Shown here: positions 9,301 to 17,030 of the stretch, piece by piece | How the letters are laid out: each line of letters begins with the position of its first letter | Position numbering within the stretch: the stretch's first letter is position 1 | DNA from: CAYMUR01 sp964393615 | GTDB taxonomy: Bacteria; Planctomycetota; Planctomycetia; Pirellulales; Pirellulaceae | Assembly: GCA_964393615.1 (NCBI GenBank) | Contig: CAYMUR010000074.1 | Span: forward strand, 1-25,901 | Direction of reading: 5' to 3' | DNA: 25,901 bases | Made by a program: the position numbers and the translations under genes | The notes under the pieces: generated by a model | The model's database searches: none | Seen by the model: only the letters and a program-made list of their open reading frames with translations | Told to the model about the DNA's origin: nothing

Positions 9301-12300
9301 ATTGTAATGCCGGAGGGTAATCGAAGAGTTATCATTTCGCCAGCATTACTGAGTTGGCCGTCATATTCACCACTTTTACCACCCTTGCCGTCATCGCCTT
9401 GCGCGATACGGGGAGCATTGCCATACCGTGACACAAACGCATCACGGTCATTGACGACAACAATGTGTTCCCCTGGATGAAGCATTTGAGCTGAAAAGAC
9501 AAAAGCAATCCCTTGCCGATCGCCTGCAACGTCCACCCGAGCGAATTGAAGTCCCGCCAGGTCAATCGCCTCGTTACCGATGTTGGCCAATTCGACAAAT
9601 TCAAAGGCGTCGCTGTCTATCTCGACATCGCCCGGAGAGGCATTACCCTCGTGTGGGTTGTACTGTATTTCATTGAAAACAAGTCCATTGAAGATCGCAA
9701 ATTCAGCCGTTTCAGGACCGCTCCACTGCTGCAAATTGTACGTACCTCCAGCCGTCCCTTTCCGCACACGAGCCACCATGCGAACGCCCGCCGTGTCATT
9801 GATTTCAATCGGCTCGCCCGTGTACAGAATCGCTTGTGCAGAAGGTTCTCCACCCGGTGCACGGGGATCTGACCCGTCCATGGTGTAATAAATCTCACCT
9901 GATGACGCGGTAAGCGTTACACCAAAACCAGCCGGTACGACAACATTCTGCCTGTTGAACGTGGGGGGCTCCACCAAGAGCGTATCCGTCCAGTGTAGCC
10001 TGGCAGAAAGCCATCCTTTGACGTGCGATAATTCACCCTCCCACCTCGCCAGACCGCTGTCTGCATAAGGCCCACCGTTTGGACTTACACCAGGCCAGCG
10101 GTCAAAATTCCGCTGCTGGGATTCACTGATTTGCGATGACAAGTCCACGATGATCTCGGAGTAGGTCTCATCGGTAAATAAATCCTTCCGCAATTCCTGC
10201 CAGCGATCTACCCAAGCCTGGGAAAAATCTGGATCCGAGAATAAACGTCCAAACCAACGGCGACCGAATAAATCGCCAAATTCCCTTGGATTGGCAGACC
10301 GAAAATCTGTGTCACTACCGATCGTGCGGTCGAAATCCCAGACCGGTGTATACTTGAGTAGTCCATTGCGATCTTTGTGCAAATAAGAACTCAACACAAA
10401 TGCATCCGGATCGTTGGTCAAAAAACGCAAAATGTGTTCATCCACAAACGACCCCACGTCACACATGGCCTTGTAGCCTAACACAGGGTCCTGGAAATCT
10501 GCCCCATACAACTTCGCTTCAAAGTCGCTTAAAAAGTTACGCAGATAAGTTCTCTGTTGGCTGGTAATGTCCGCAACGTCCGGCTCGTAATAAATATAAT
10601 TATTGCCGCGCGATGAAAAGAATTCATCTCCCGGCTCACCAGAACGATCCACTTTAAAAATATATCCCCCGGAAACGTCTGGTTCTTCATTGTCGAGCGC
10701 CGTCATTTTTTGAATATCAACACGATCCTCGTCAATTTCAATGCGTTCCATTAGCACGTACACACCGCTGTAATCTCCTAACTCCACCTCATCACCATCT
10801 GTATTTGCATACACTTCGACAAACTGCGTCCTGGGAGCCCAACGCCCCATTCGTCGACTGAGTTCATAGACAAACACATTCCGCAGTAACGCCCTGTCAA
10901 ATTCATAGGGAGCATAAAGAATCCAGTCCGCATTCGCCGGCAGACCAACAGGACTTAGGCTGCGGTCTTCATCCCGTTGGTCGCGAAATTCGATGCGCCA
11001 ATTCGTTTTCGGATTACCAAACGTACTAGATCCTCTGCGATGCATTCCAATCCGCGATGTCAAATCGGGCATGTCCGTCAAGCGACTCCGTCCTGTAGAG
11101 TCCGGTTCAAAGATAGAGATGAACCCCTTGTGAAACTGCTTCGTTGACGGCTCGCGCTGGTTGTAATTTTCCAGCAAAACAATGGGCAAATCGGATGACA
11201 CATCCAACACATCGCTGCCAAGCGGCACGTATGTGGCACCAACGACTTCACTCGAAATATAACCAGACCGAAATCCCTTCACACGAATCTGGGTCGTTTT
11301 ATCAATCTCAATGGGGCCGTTGTATAGCGTTGAAGATTCCGTGGGCACGGACCTGTCGGTGGTGTAACGCAGTTCACTCCCCGGCATTTCACTGTCCAGA
11401 TAAAGAACAAAGTCATCGACAAACGTCCCAGCTGGGACACTCAATTCTGGAACGGGAACAAACCCAATCATGCCCACTTCGTTGACCGCACCGGGGGTTG
11501 GTGTCTCCATAAAAGAAAACTGCTGGCCCGATTGCATCGTGGCGGATAGTTCTGGCAGAACCAAAAAGCGTTCGGCGTCCGCCTCCACACTCATTCCTTG
11601 AATGGCCAAAACGTTAACTCCCACTTCCAGGAGCTGCGGCGAGTTCCCAATCCCGAAATGCTCAGACTCAAAACCTGACCTGTCCGGGCGCACTGCATCG
11701 GCAACACTATTCCAGGCTGGATTCCCAGAGACATTGTCGCGCGCAATTTCAGTACCATTGATATAGGCGACGAAACCGTGATTGTATTTCAGCGCCAAAT
11801 CCAACGAGAGGATGGCCGTCGGGTCCTCTACCGTAAACGGCATTCTCAGGTAGACAGAACTGTCCTCAGCCTCCATGATACCTTTCATGTTCATGCCAAT
11901 ATGTGGCAGGTAACCCGTACCTGTCGCAATCAGCGGTGATGTCTCCTCGAAAAGAATGGTCACCTGCTGATTGGTCAAAGCAGCGTCCCAAATGGCGACA
12001 TCATCCAACAAGCCTTCGAAATGGCCCGCGCTCACACCGTCAGGTCGGGCTACTCCAAAGGACAAGGGTGCCATATCACTTTCGGAAATCAACCCGCCGT
12101 AATCCGACGTTGCGTGAACCAGCGAGCCATCCAGATAGATCTTGGCCTCTTCGCTTTCAAGACTGTCATAAGTAAACACCAAATGATGCCAAATACCATT
12201 TTGAATACCGGCTGGCTGTCGGATCGGAAGAATCGAACCACCCAGCTCCTCCGTATCAAGATATATTTCAATGAATTCCCCTTCAGTCCCGATTTCGAAA

Positions 12301-15300
12301 GTGTCATTGGCCCAATTGGAAGAATGCGCAAGCAAAACGTTATTCACCGCGTGATTCGTTGCGCTTTCCGTACCAACATGGTCGACGGAACGTTGAAACC
12401 AGACAGAAGCTGAAAACGCTGAGGGATTGATCAATTCTGCCACCACGCCTGCGGACATAAAATCATCGTTGTTCGCAAAAGAAAGTGCCTCGCCAAACCG
12501 ACCCTGACTACCAGTGGTCAGTGTCGCTCCGCTGACCTCTCCATGGTAATTACCTTGTTGATCAGCGATGACCCCCGCTTCGGCAGACCATGCATCAAAT
12601 GTCCAGTACGCCAATGGTCCTGGCACCGGATACATCGCTGCCACTTGTTCCGCTGACAGAGCAGCATCCCAGATCGCCAAGTCATCGATCATTCCGTCGA
12701 AATCACCTGTACTTGCTGTGGTTGGCCGGGACACACCAATGGTCAACGGAGAATCGCCGCTTTCCGACAACAAACCACCGTATTCAGAAAATGACTGGAC
12801 CAATACACCATCCAAATAGATCTTGGTTTCCTCCGCTGTCTGACTGTCGTAGGTCATCACCAGGTGGTGCCAGGTGTCGTTCTCGATCGCAGCTTCTACA
12901 CGCTCCGGAGGAATATTGCCACCATGCTCAGCGGTGTCCAGATACAATTCCACAAACCCAAATTCCGTGCCTATTTCAAACGTATCATTACTGGTATCCG
13001 ATGAATGGGCAAACAGGACATTGTTCACCGAATGATTCGTCGAATCGACCGTCCCCGAATGGTCATCGGATCGTTTGAACCACACGGCAAGAGAGAATGA
13101 CGCTGGGTTAACCAGTTCCGTAACCATTCCTGCAGAAACGTAATCGTCCTCTCCGTCGAACGAAAGAGCCTCACCGAAACGACCTTGTTGACCACTTGTT
13201 ACGGTTGCCCCGACAACCGCACCCTGATAGTTTCCTTGCAGGTCTGGAACGACCGTACCTCCCGTCAATAACTCATCAAAGGTCCAATAGGCCAATGGCG
13301 CAGGACCACCTAACACCGAAGCGATTTCCATGGGAGTCAACGCCACATCATGGGGTGTCAAGTCATAGCCAACACCTGACTCACCCGCCAACCAGCCAGA
13401 ATCGTCAAACGGCACGGAGCCGCGCCACGTTTCCCCCACAGCATCATCGGTCGGCACCCATGCTACCCCCGAAGCTCCCTCACCGAGTAATACGACATCC
13501 TGGTAAAACACTTGAACGGCGTCTAAGACTGGCACCAGCAGACTACGCGCAGCGGTGGCAGATGCATTCAACCCCTGAATGGCAAGCACGTTTTCGCCCG
13601 ACCGCAGCAGCCCTGGTTCCAGGTCAATCCAATACTCTTCCGGCTGCAAGGCGGCTATATCCGGCCGATCCGTGTCTGCCGACGAATTCCATTCCGGAAC
13701 GCCAGTGAAATTGCTCCTGGCTATTTCCTGCCCATTGACATATGCCACAAATCCATCGTCGTACTGGACCTCAAGCCGCAACCTATCCACGGTTAGCGGG
13801 TCGGACACTGAAAATGGAAGCCGTAAAAACGCGGTACTGTTTTGGCTCCACATTGGCGTTCCCAGGTTGATGTCAATCTGAGGCAGGTAGCCAGACAGTA
13901 ACGAGGGAGAATCCCCGCTGTACAAAGACTGCACCTGCGCTGCATTCAGTCCGGCATCCCAAATGGCAACGTCATCAATCCAGCCTTCAAAATCTCCTGT
14001 CGAGGAATCGCCTGGCCGTGACAAACCGATCGTCAGGGGTGCTAATTCACTATCGGAGAGCGCGCCACCATAATCCGACAATGCACTCACCAGGACCCCA
14101 TCGAGGTAAATCGTCGTTTCCAGAACATCACTGCTGTCGTAACTCAAAACCAAATGGTGCCAGAGGTCATTCTGCACGGCCGCTTGTTGCCGGATAGGCG
14201 GAATCGATCCCCCCAACTCATTCGTGTCAAGATAGACTTCGATGTAATCCTGTTCAGTGCCTATCTCAAGCGTATCGTTCCACGTGGGTGACGAATGCGC
14301 AATGAGTACATTGTTCACGGCATGGTTCGTTTCTGCTTCCGTACCAGAATGATCGACAGCACGTTTGAACCACAGCGATATCGCAAAGGAAGTTGGGTCC
14401 ACCATTTCGGACACAACGCCTACATTGACATAATCATTGTTACCATCAAATTCAATTGCCTCACCGAAACGACCTTGTCCACCACTCGTCAATGTAGCGC
14501 CGACGACAGCTGCGTCATAATTACCCCGCTCATCAAGAGCAGCCGTCCCAGCATGCGTCAGCTCATCAAACGTCCAATATGCCACCGGGGGCGCCAGGAC
14601 ATCCCCTTCTACAACATTTTCATATCCCATTCCGCTGGATCCGCTGATCCAGGGGCTATCATCAAACGGTTCAGCAGCGCCCGTCCAGGAATCACCTAGC
14701 GAATTGTCGACAGGGACCAGTGCTCTGGCAACCGTTCCAGTCGCTCCGCCCACCAAAGCGGTAATCGTTTGGCTTTCATCAATACCATACGAAACGTTAG
14801 TCGTTTGGGGTGGAAATACACCGCCAAATCCAGAAACGACCGTCCCATCGGGCTGCACCAATACCAATGGTTCGCCATCTGAGTCCAAACGAAAATTGGT
14901 GTGCATTTCTCCCGTCGGCGTGACGAGGTCATTTTCGGATGCAAAAATCACCATCCGTTCATCTGGTCCGATCGTCGTCCCCATCGGAAATGACCATTTT
15001 GCCAGATCGGCAAGGTCGTCGGTGGCGTGCCAGCCATTGAGAAACATTTGAGACGAGCCACCATTGTGAATCTCAAACCAGTCTGAGTCCTCTTTAAAAG
15101 AGTCCAGGTGGCCATCTACATTCTTCGCTAGAATCTCACTGACAACCAGATCCGAGTTGAGAACGTAACGTGGCTCCAACAATTCAAAACGCGCATATTG
15201 GAAACCACGTGATGCGCGTTGATCCCTTCCAGACCGACACCACCCTGGCAGTTGGCTCAACCAACGACGATCGCTCGACTTCATACCTACCAACCTTATA

Positions 15301-15326
15301 CCCACCAACCTGGGTGAGCCTCGCAT
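6345..15326 (-). CDS. Giant secreted multidomain protein: LEPR N-terminus, LTD, LamG, CotH kinase, lectin-like, P-domain, dockerin
   Basis: A 2993-residue protein. Order by eye: basic N-terminus with RFELLEPRYVLNS (46-58), an LEPR-type export signal of planctomycete giant proteins; lamin-tail domain (59-185); jelly-roll domain (about 203-610) interrupted by LamG 1 (246-470); second jelly-roll (about 620-1265) interrupted by LamG 2 (676-900) and LamG 3 (904-1128); chitobiase C-terminal-like domain (1290-1366); CotH kinase domain (about 1378-1780) with RIEIDEDRVDIQKM and the metal-site motif PVWDFDRTIGS (1661-1671); second chitobiase-like domain (1787-1875) with YTMDGSDP; three lamin-tail domains (1880-2015, 2063-2190, 2198-2370); three lectin-like repeats (2384-2655); proprotein-convertase P-domain (2663-2792); dockerin-like calcium loops DLNSDGAVDQED and DVDLDGMIDSED (2825-2865); and a charged tail. 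It has no PEP-CTERM. Probable role: surface scaffold or adhesin with a kinase-fold domain (inference). ATG at 15284 (residue 15) is an alternative start. Confidence 0.9.
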   Translation of the reverse strand: MRGSPRLVGIRLVGMKSSDRRWLSQLPGWCRSGRDQRASRGFQYARFELLEPRYVLNSDLVVSEILAKNVDGHLDSFKEDSDWFEIHNGGSSQMFLNGWHATDDLADLAKWSFPMGTTIGPDERMVIFASENDLVTPTGEMHTNFRLDSDGEPLVLVQPDGTVVSGFGGVFPPQTTNVSYGIDESQTITALVGGATGTVARALVPVDNSLGDSWTGAAEPFDDSPWISGSSGMGYENVVEGDVLAPPVAYWTFDELTHAGTAALDERGNYDAAVVGATLTSGGQGRFGEAIEFDGNNDYVNVGVVSEMVDPTSFAISLWFKRAVDHSGTEAETNHAVNNVLIAHSSPTWNDTLEIGTEQDYIEVYLDTNELGGSIPPIRQQAAVQNDLWHHLVLSYDSSDVLETTIYLDGVLVSALSDYGGALSDSELAPLTIGLSRPGDSSTGDFEGWIDDVAIWDAGLNAAQVQSLYSGDSPSLLSGYLPQIDINLGTPMWSQNSTAFLRLPFSVSDPLTVDRLRLEVQYDDGFVAYVNGQEIARSNFTGVPEWNSSADTDRPDIAALQPEEYWIDLEPGLLRSGENVLAIQGLNASATAARSLLVPVLDAVQVFYQDVVLLGEGASGVAWVPTDDAVGETWRGSVPFDDSGWLAGESGVGYDLTPHDVALTPMEIASVLGGPAPLAYWTFDELLTGGTVVPDLQGNYQGAVVGATVTSGQQGRFGEALSFDGEDDYVSAGMVTELVNPASFSLAVWFKRSDDHSGTVDSTNHSVNNVLFAHSSDTSNDTFEIGTEFGFVELYLDTAEHGGNIPPERVEAAIENDTWHHLVMTYDSQTAEETKIYLDGVLVQSFSEYGGLLSESGDSPLTIGVSRPTTASTGDFDGMIDDLAIWDAALSAEQVAAMYPVPGPLAYWTFDAWSAEAGVIADQQGNYHGEVSGATLTTGSQGRFGEALSFANNDDFMSAGVVAELINPSAFSASVWFQRSVDHVGTESATNHAVNNVLLAHSSNWANDTFEIGTEGEFIEIYLDTEELGGSILPIRQPAGIQNGIWHHLVFTYDSLESEEAKIYLDGSLVHATSDYGGLISESDMAPLSFGVARPDGVSAGHFEGLLDDVAIWDAALTNQQVTILFEETSPLIATGTGYLPHIGMNMKGIMEAEDSSVYLRMPFTVEDPTAILSLDLALKYNHGFVAYINGTEIARDNVSGNPAWNSVADAVRPDRSGFESEHFGIGNSPQLLEVGVNVLAIQGMSVEADAERFLVLPELSATMQSGQQFSFMETPTPGAVNEVGMIGFVPVPELSVPAGTFVDDFVLYLDSEMPGSELRYTTDRSVPTESSTLYNGPIEIDKTTQIRVKGFRSGYISSEVVGATYVPLGSDVLDVSSDLPIVLLENYNQREPSTKQFHKGFISIFEPDSTGRSRLTDMPDLTSRIGMHRRGSSTFGNPKTNWRIEFRDQRDEDRSLSPVGLPANADWILYAPYEFDRALLRNVFVYELSRRMGRWAPRTQFVEVYANTDGDEVELGDYSGVYVLMERIEIDEDRVDIQKMTALDNEEPDVSGGYIFKVDRSGEPGDEFFSSRGNNYIYYEPDVADITSQQRTYLRNFLSDFEAKLYGADFQDPVLGYKAMCDVGSFVDEHILRFLTNDPDAFVLSSYLHKDRNGLLKYTPVWDFDRTIGSDTDFRSANPREFGDLFGRRWFGRLFSDPDFSQAWVDRWQELRKDLFTDETYSEIIVDLSSQISESQQRNFDRWPGVSPNGGPYADSGLARWEGELSHVKGWLSARLHWTDTLLVEPPTFNRQNVVVPAGFGVTLTASSGEIYYTMDGSDPRAPGGEPSAQAILYTGEPIEINDTAGVRMVARVRKGTAGGTYNLQQWSGPETAEFAIFNGLVFNEIQYNPHEGNASPGDVEIDSDAFEFVELANIGNEAIDLAGLQFARVDVAGDRQGIAFVFSAQMLHPGEHIVVVNDRDAFVSRYGNAPRIAQGDDGKGGKSGEYDGQLSNAGEMITLRLPSGITIASFDYGDAGNWPERADGQGSSLEPIDPQGDLDDPRNWRASVGYGGTPGLPNIDPVESVVINEVLTNTEGAAEDLIEFFNPTDTPVDMGGFWLSDTLDELERYVFPANTVVPARGYLVFQQSDFGFGLSGNGEEVVLVQPAHFTGSQLFVDHVSFGAAFAGESFGRWPDVNGGLYPMLSATPGTSNSGPRNGSVVISEFMYHPSAAVNIYDTDLLEFIELYNLSHVAMDLTHWTLDGVGYEFPEATTIGPGQNLVLVPFDPLSSSVRGAFVNEYEVDIPEDGAGFLGPYPGRANNSGETLTLRRPIDPADPTVLGIEDQVIYDDLPPWPTSADGTGKSLRRVMVDFWGNDVNSWEAGTPSPGRMKRTIEVVTDNEPMVIGEVGRIEGLTHEATTINLAHNYTNPIVFAQPPSYNGIDPTLVRVKDVQADQFTVYLAEPSNLNGLHNVGESVSYLVIESGTHWLSDRRPIDVGVVETSALVGINVESPSFATVAFGTLFNTLPVVLTHVQTNAGEAFLSTRQHPAENSSFRVALEGEELFGGPAAKESVGYLAMERQSGVWNGLPFRAATSFQYTEIFRSMHYATHFDTIPNVMASLASYNGTDNSHLRFQDMGLKLVEVMVEEDTTVDDEIGHTLEEVTFLAIGGAGLLNAMGRPLLDGQTAIFQHEVTHTGLAADVNVTLNLTHSHVADLEIVLMAPDGTVVELLSNVGGVGQDIKETILDDEAPGSITSALAPFQGTFQPEGSLRDFGGAEINGTWTLTVTDNSENRHTGVPVDWIMDIELTPSPHRNLNYDSRVGAGDIDILFSQFGSADATYDLNSDGAVDQEDVDYLVRDIMGRRYGDVDLDGMIDSEDLNAMIVNYDPAGLAAFNGWNDGNSDGDADIDITDFLNGVRNFSPSGDMALTVDDNDTLAVLGLVDRSGTLDEGLSLQPPATDDDVQRGARRIQQSSQQQAILEDDLKFRSIKRANRVDLPDSDSTPQDQQL
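11943..14591 (-). repeat. Three related LamG-coding repeats inside the giant gene
   Basis: The units are 14591-13917, 13301-12627 and 12617-11943, each about 675 bases. All encode AYWTFD, QGRFGEA, NHAVNNV or NHSVNNV, EIGTE, WHHLV, IYLDG and DDVAIWDA or DDLAIWDA at matching positions. DNA identity is also visible, for example gcctcaccgaaacgaccttg in units 1 and 2. This indicates duplication within the gene. Units 2 and 3 are almost directly adjacent, whereas unit 1 lies apart. Confidence 0.85.
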
Positions 15327-15345
15327 TTATCCTATCGATAAATGC
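15323..15345 (-). promoter_or_regulatory. Hairpin covering the start of the giant gene
   Basis: GCATTTATC (15323-15331) and GATAAATGC (15337-15345) are perfect 9-base arms around a 5-base loop. On the minus-strand transcript the ATG at 15326 lies in the second arm and the only ribosome-binding-like AGGA lies across the loop and the arm. If 15326 is the start, this fold would mask initiation. If the start is 15284, it would simply be a 5'-leader hairpin. Confidence 0.45.
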
Positions 15346-15684
15346 AACAACGAATCGATTATGACTTGGAAAGAAAGCACAGAAACAGGGACAATAGTAA
15401 TCTTCATTTTACCACACCGTACGGTATTTCGCCCAAAGTTGCAGGAATTTCCCCCAGGACAACCATGACTCGTTTGACATCCACAAAACACGCCATGTGG
15501 CCCGGAATTAACGACGAATCCTCGGTTCAGCGGCAGTCTCTGACTCAGCTTTTCACTACCAGCCTCGGCCAGTATAATGATGGCAGCAATATAACCGCTT
15601 TTTTTCTTTGTCGTTTAGGGCGCAGCGAGTCGGGTGGTTTAGCGATTCCCTTCACACCTAATTCTCAATTGGAGATACATAGTT
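15346..15684. other. Divergent intergenic region
   Basis: This spacer lies between two divergently read genes and should hold both promoters. Only one candidate, on the + strand at 15551-15578, stands out. No protein frame with family resemblance was found. Confidence 0.4.
15551..15578 (+). promoter_or_regulatory. Possible sigma70-like promoter of the SHD1-thioredoxin gene
   Basis: A perfect -10 TATAAT at 15573-15578 is preceded, with a 16-base spacer, by TTTCAC at 15551-15556, a poor -35. It lies 107 bases upstream of the GTG start. Confidence 0.35.
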
Positions 15685-16812
15685 GTGACCAGCAATCCAA
15701 CAAAAACGACATTTACCGTCGCGATCGCATTTCAGCTACTCGCCGTCCCTGCAGTTTCTGCTGAACGTCTTTGGACCGATTCCACGGGTAAATTTCAGGT
15801 AGTCGCTGAGCTTGTCGCTGTCCGCGGAAACAAAGTTGTTTTAGATCGCGAAAATGGCGAACAAATCATCGTTCCACTCTCCAAGCTCAGCGTCCAAGAC
15901 AGACAATTCCTTAAAAAGAGCGAAGGGGATTATTCTACTACCGCCCATGAATTATCCGCGGCAGAAATCCCTGGCATCGCCAGGACATTCTTTGCTGACC
16001 TCCGCAGCACAGATCGTAAAATAGCACGTCAACTACTCACTAAAACATCCTTGTCACGAATGCAAGGCAAACAAACACCACTCGCTCAGTTGCCGACTCC
16101 TGATGCGACGAAAAATTCCATTCGAGTAGGAAAAGAAAAAGTGGATGGAAAGGTGGCAGAAATCCCCATCTATGTTCGTGCAGACGGTGATTTACACAAG
16201 ACAAAATTGCACTTTCGCTACGAAGCGAACAAGTGGTGTGTCTTTGCAATCAGTGCCACCTACCCCGACGGTGAAACGTCGATCAACTTCGAAGCCAACG
16301 GCACCACTCGACAAAATTCAGATCCGCTTCGGTCCCTGATCGGCAACTCACTGGCCTTGTCTGGCTATACGCCCGATGGTCGGCCGCTCGACATGGAAAC
16401 CTATCGGGACAAGGTGGTTCTGGTAGACTTTTGGGCCACATGGTGTGGACCGTGTCGTGCCGAAATCCCCAACATGCTGCAGAACTGGAACCAATACCAT
16501 GATGCGGGCTTTGAGATCATTGCGATCAGTGTGGACCAGGATCTCAACGTGCTGCAAAACTTTGTGGACCAGGAACAACCACCCTGGACCGTCGTGGCAG
16601 ACAATCACCCACAAAATCAACATTCCATGGGTGCCAAGTACGGCATTCGTGGCATCCCCGCGTTTATCTTGGTAGGCAAAGACGGAAAAGTGGCAGCCGT
16701 CAACTGCCGTGGACCAGAACTGGGCCGACAACTCGACCGGCTCCTGGGCCACGGGGCAGGCGTTGATTCCCCGATTGGTGCCGTCAATATTCGTCGCAAG
16801 CCATCTCCCTAA
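15685..16812 (+). CDS. SHD1-domain thioredoxin-like (TlpA/ResA type) periplasmic protein
   Basis: A 375-residue protein with a GTG start supported by GGAGA at 15671-15675. Residues 1-26 form a signal peptide (likely cut after VSA). Residues 28-78, RLWTDSTGKF through VPLSKLSVQDRQFLKK, match the SHD1 module that planctomycetes often place at the start of exported proteins. A middle part (about 90-210) has no clear family. The C-terminal thioredoxin fold (about 218-355) carries VLVDFWATWCGPC with active-site Cys254 and Cys257 and the cis-proline in RGIPAF (Pro325). TlpA/ResA proteins reduce disulfides in exported proteins, often for cytochrome c maturation. The next gene downstream encodes a triheme protein, so a link is possible but unproven. 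Confidence 0.88.
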   Translation: MTSNPTKTTFTVAIAFQLLAVPAVSAERLWTDSTGKFQVVAELVAVRGNKVVLDRENGEQIIVPLSKLSVQDRQFLKKSEGDYSTTAHELSAAEIPGIARTFFADLRSTDRKIARQLLTKTSLSRMQGKQTPLAQLPTPDATKNSIRVGKEKVDGKVAEIPIYVRADGDLHKTKLHFRYEANKWCVFAISATYPDGETSINFEANGTTRQNSDPLRSLIGNSLALSGYTPDGRPLDMETYRDKVVLVDFWATWCGPCRAEIPNMLQNWNQYHDAGFEIIAISVDQDLNVLQNFVDQEQPPWTVVADNHPQNQHSMGAKYGIRGIPAFILVGKDGKVAAVNCRGPELGRQLDRLLGHGAGVDSPIGAVNIRRKPSP

Positions 16813-16817
16813 ATCGG

Positions 16818-16834
16818 CGAGCGTATTACGCTTG
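16818..16834 (+). terminator. Hairpin just after the thioredoxin-like gene
   Basis: CGAGCGT-ATT-ACGCTTG gives a 7-bp stem with one G-T pair, starting 6 bases after the stop. There is no T-tract after it, so it is only a candidate terminator or an mRNA end structure. Confidence 0.3.
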
Positions 16835-16889
16835 ACAGGACTTCGATCCCCTCTTCGGCAGATGCAATCCGCTCGAGAGAAACTCAACC

Positions 16890-16898
16890 TGCTATAAT
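16890..16898 (+). promoter_or_regulatory. Extended -10 promoter candidate of the triheme dehydrogenase gene
   Basis: TGCTATAAT contains a consensus TATAAT with the TGn extension, which can work without a -35 box. No good -35 is present at 16-18 bases. It lies about 130 bases before the ATG at 17031, implying a long leader and suggesting this gene has its own promoter. Confidence 0.4.
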
Positions 16899-17030
16899 CA
16901 CGACACAGGACTTGGAAGGAACCTGCCAACCAACTGCCAACATCCAAGCGACAAACCTACTGTCGCAGCCGCTAATCGCATTCCGTCCGAAAGTAGACCG
17001 TTTACAGCTCCTTATAGTCCAGAGCCCCAC

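Noticed and set aside
12590..13708. Long open frames on the + strand opposite the giant gene
   Set aside because: They are antisense to well-supported LamG coding sequence, are rich in His, Pro, Arg and Ser, recur at matching places in each repeat, and show no family resemblance.
11943..14591. Regular repeats that might suggest a CRISPR array
   Set aside because: Units are about 675 bases, lie in one reading frame and encode LamG domains; there are no short identical repeats with spacers.
15342..15764. A 140-residue + strand frame before the thioredoxin-like gene
   Set aside because: It overlaps the GTG-started gene in another frame, starts inside the leader hairpin, and has no recognisable domain or signal.
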